Program-made: the position numbers and the translations under genes
Source of the DNA: Chloroflexus aggregans DSM 9485
GTDB lineage: Bacteria; Chloroflexota; Chloroflexia; Chloroflexales; Chloroflexaceae
Length of the DNA: 64,000 bases
Assembly (NCBI RefSeq): GCF_000021945.1
Contig: NC_011831.1
Coordinates: 1,501,353-1,565,352, forward strand
Direction of reading: 5' to 3'
Part shown: positions 62,407 through 64,000 of the stretch, one piece after another
Layout: every line of letters begins with the position of its first letter
How positions within the stretch are numbered: the stretch's first letter is position 1
The notes under the pieces: model-generated
Databases searched by the model: none
The model's input: only the letters and a program-made list of their open reading frames with translations
Told to the model about the DNA's origin: nothing

Positions 62407-63344
62407 AGCGTAGACCTCTGCTTGACTAAGCGCATCACCGACAAGCCGAGCAAGAAGCCGGTCACGAGAAACATCACCATTCGCCCGATCCGACGAGCTT
62501 CTCGGATGAGTGCAGCATCGGCCATACGTGTACCGGTACCGAGTGTGTAGTGCTCACGCTTGGTCAACACCGTATCCAGCGCACCGGCCATTGCAGCCAT
62601 CGGCCAACCGGCATTGGGCGAAGCCGTGCGTCGGGCGTCCCGGATTGCTCCAATGAGCGCCTGCCGACCACGGCGGTTGACGATCTGAGCAGCCAGCGCG
62701 ATAAGGAGCGCGGTGAGGCGAGCGGGGAGCCAATTGAATAGATCATCGCTCCGTGCTGCCACTTTACCCAAATATTCAAACCGTTCGGTGCGGTAGCCCC
62801 ACATCGCGTCGGCAGTGTTGGTGAAGCGGTATATCAACATCGCCGGTAAACCACCAATTAAGAGCGCCGATACCGGTGCAATAACGCTATCGCTTAGATT
62901 TTCTGCCAGCGACTCAATAGCGGCACCGGCCACTTCAGCAGTACTCAAATCGTTTGTTTGCCGGCTTACTAAATGCCAACCGAGTAAACGCCGCGCCTCG
63001 ACCAGATCGCCGGTGGCTAACGCCGTCTCGACTGCGGCAACCGCGCGATCGAGACCACGATAGGCCAACAACAGCGACGCCAGCGCCCCCTGCGCCAGCC
63101 AATGGCGCGGTGCGAGCGCGGCAACGCCGCCGAACATCACCCAACCGCCGGCCAGCCACACCGCCCCCCACGCCAACCGCGCCCCCGGCGCAGCCGGCGC
63201 AAGCCGCTCACCCCAGCGCAACCAGCGCCCCATCACCCCGACCGGATGCAGGTAGTTGGGCGGATCGCCAAAAACGGCGTCTATGACTAAGGCTGCTAAC
63301 GCCGCTGCGGCACGTTGTTGGATGAGGTGAGCTATAGGTGGCAT
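62403..63344 (-). CDS. cbiB: Adenosylcobinamide-phosphate synthase
   Basis: 313 residues, integral membrane. ALVIDAVFGDPPNYLHPVGVMGRWLRWGERL is the CbiB signature, with TNDLSTAEVAGAAIESLAENLSDSVIAPV and YRFTNTADAMWGYRTERFEYLGKVAARSDD (both in the active-site region) and PNAGWPMAAMAGAL. Four to five hydrophobic segments, the last at the C-terminus (VMFLVTGFLLGLSVM). It attaches aminopropanol phosphate (made by CobD) to adenosylcobyric acid. ATGA overlap with cbiX. Confidence 0.95.
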   Translation of the reverse strand: MPPIAHLIQQRAAAALAALVIDAVFGDPPNYLHPVGVMGRWLRWGERLAPAAPGARLAWGAVWLAGGWVMFGGVAALAPRHWLAQGALASLLLAYRGLDRAVAAVETALATGDLVEARRLLGWHLVSRQTNDLSTAEVAGAAIESLAENLSDSVIAPVSALLIGGLPAMLIYRFTNTADAMWGYRTERFEYLGKVAARSDDLFNWLPARLTALLIALAAQIVNRRGRQALIGAIRDARRTASPNAGWPMAAMAGALDTVLTKREHYTLGTGTRMADAALIREARRIGRMVMFLVTGFLLGLSVMRLVKQRSTL

Positions 63345-63479
63345 AGATACTCTTACCGTGAATGATCCATTCTATTCTATTCATTCTTCCCGTATGAGGG
63401 AGAGACTGCTCCGGGCGCTCCGCGCCTCGCAATGACCGCTATCCCCTCGCCCTTTGCGGCACCGGACAGCCGTCCGGCG

Positions 63480-64000
63480 CTACCACCCTTCCCACGCTTC
63501 CGGTGGTGCAATCAGCATCCGCAACTCTGGATCGGCCCATACCTGTGCCGGCGGTGCGACCGCGACGATCCGGCCCTCGTGCAACACCACGACCAGATCG
63601 GCCCAGCGGCGAGCCAACGCCAGATCATGCGTGGCGAGCACCACCGTCCCACCCTCCGCCACCAGCCGGTCGAACACCTGTACCACCTGGTGCCGTGCCC
63701 ACAGATCGAGACCCGCCGTCGCCTCATCGACCAGTAGGCATTGCGGGCGCATGGCCAAGACGCCGGCCAGCGCTACCCGCGCCTTCTGCCCGCCGCTCAA
63801 CGCATGGGTCGGACGGTCGAGCAGATCGGTCACATCACACATCGCCGCCGCGTCGAGCACCGCCTGCCGCGCTGCGGCGGCGCTCAGCCCCAGATTGAGC
63901 GGGCCGAAGCTTATGTCTTGCCAAACGCTCGCGCTAAACAGTTGATCGTCCGGTGACTGCATCACCAAACCGACGTGCCGGCGTAACCGGTGGAGACCAG
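63480..64000 (-). CDS. cbiO: Energy-coupling/cobalt-type ABC transporter ATPase (CbiO-like), C-terminal part
   Basis: The gene enters from the right edge; about 173 residues are in the window and the Walker A is outside. In frame from the edge, HRLRRHVGLVMQSPDDQLFSA contains the Q-loop, LSGGQKARVALAGVLAMRPQCLLVDEATAGLD the ABC signature and Walker B, and ATHDLALARRWAD the H-loop. The QSPDDQLFS segment is typical of CbiO/EcfA. With a membrane CbiQ/EcfT and substrate unit (not seen) it would import Co2+ or another substrate. Adjacency to cbiB favours cobalt. The remaining gap to cbiB (63345-63479) is noncoding with a short dispersed repeat. Confidence 0.88.
   Translation of the reverse strand, partial: GLHRLRRHVGLVMQSPDDQLFSASVWQDISFGPLNLGLSAAAARQAVLDAAAMCDVTDLLDRPTHALSGGQKARVALAGVLAMRPQCLLVDEATAGLDLWARHQVVQVFDRLVAEGGTVVLATHDLALARRWADLVVVLHEGRIVAVAPPAQVWADPELRMLIAPPEAWEGW

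Overview
The window comes from a Chloroflexus species (filamentous anoxygenic phototroph, phylum Chloroflexota). The best evidence is a complete 1219-residue malonyl-CoA reductase, the two-SDR-domain enzyme of the 3-hydroxypropionate bicycle. From memory it is very close to, but not identical with, the C. aurantiacus protein, so a sister species such as C. aggregans is likely. The rest is bacterial chromosome with no rRNA, tRNA, prophage, CRISPR array or intact insertion sequence that I could recognise.

Layout. 1-4.2 kb: edge of an ArsA-type ATPase, a mutarotase-fold protein, a truncated haemoglobin, an alpha/beta hydrolase and a DUF4097 protein. 4.8-14 kb: an overlapping plus-strand gene string (NYN nuclease, methyltransferase, FolB, RibD-type reductase, MDR dehydrogenase, PTPS/QueD-like protein, GT4 glycosyltransferase) that looks like a route to a modified pterin or related heterocycle. 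It is interrupted by a 547-bp duplication, a chimeric DNA-methylase pseudogene, a large membrane protein on the minus strand and a 17-unit array of 40-bp repeats. 14-24.4 kb: a lipoprotein, then ilvB-ilvN-ilvC-leuA-pheA-leuC-leuD behind a leader with a good promoter, a Leu/Val/Ile-rich leader peptide and an intrinsic terminator, which is the layout of translation-coupled attenuation. 24.4-33.9 kb: an M23 peptidase facing a minus-strand group (VWA protein, ClpS, class A beta-lactamase-like lipoprotein, DUF4139 protein, small membrane protein). 34.3-44.5 kb: a minus-strand set (cytochrome P450, YgfZ, hexa-GAF PP2C phosphatase) divergent from mcr. 44.8-47.3 kb: two paralogous single-pass membrane proteins.

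47.3-64 kb: a cobamide biosynthesis cluster on the minus strand, running from a cobalt-type ABC ATPase at the right edge to cobQ. It carries CbiX, CbiD and CbiG, so it is of the early-cobalt (anaerobic) type. It covers precorrin-2 to the amidated, aminopropanol-bearing corrin plus CobU. No precorrin-6A reductase (CobK/CbiJ), adenosyltransferase, CobS or CobT is visible. A flavodoxin-like gene translationally coupled inside the cluster is a candidate for a missing redox step.

A recurring feature is a family of short repeats built on GCAAAGGCGC, or its complement GCGCCTTTGC. It forms tandem arrays (11.7-12.4 kb and 23.6 kb) and scattered copies between genes, and in one place supplies the stop codon of leuC. 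All calls come from reading the sequence and from recalled family knowledge; no database search was run.
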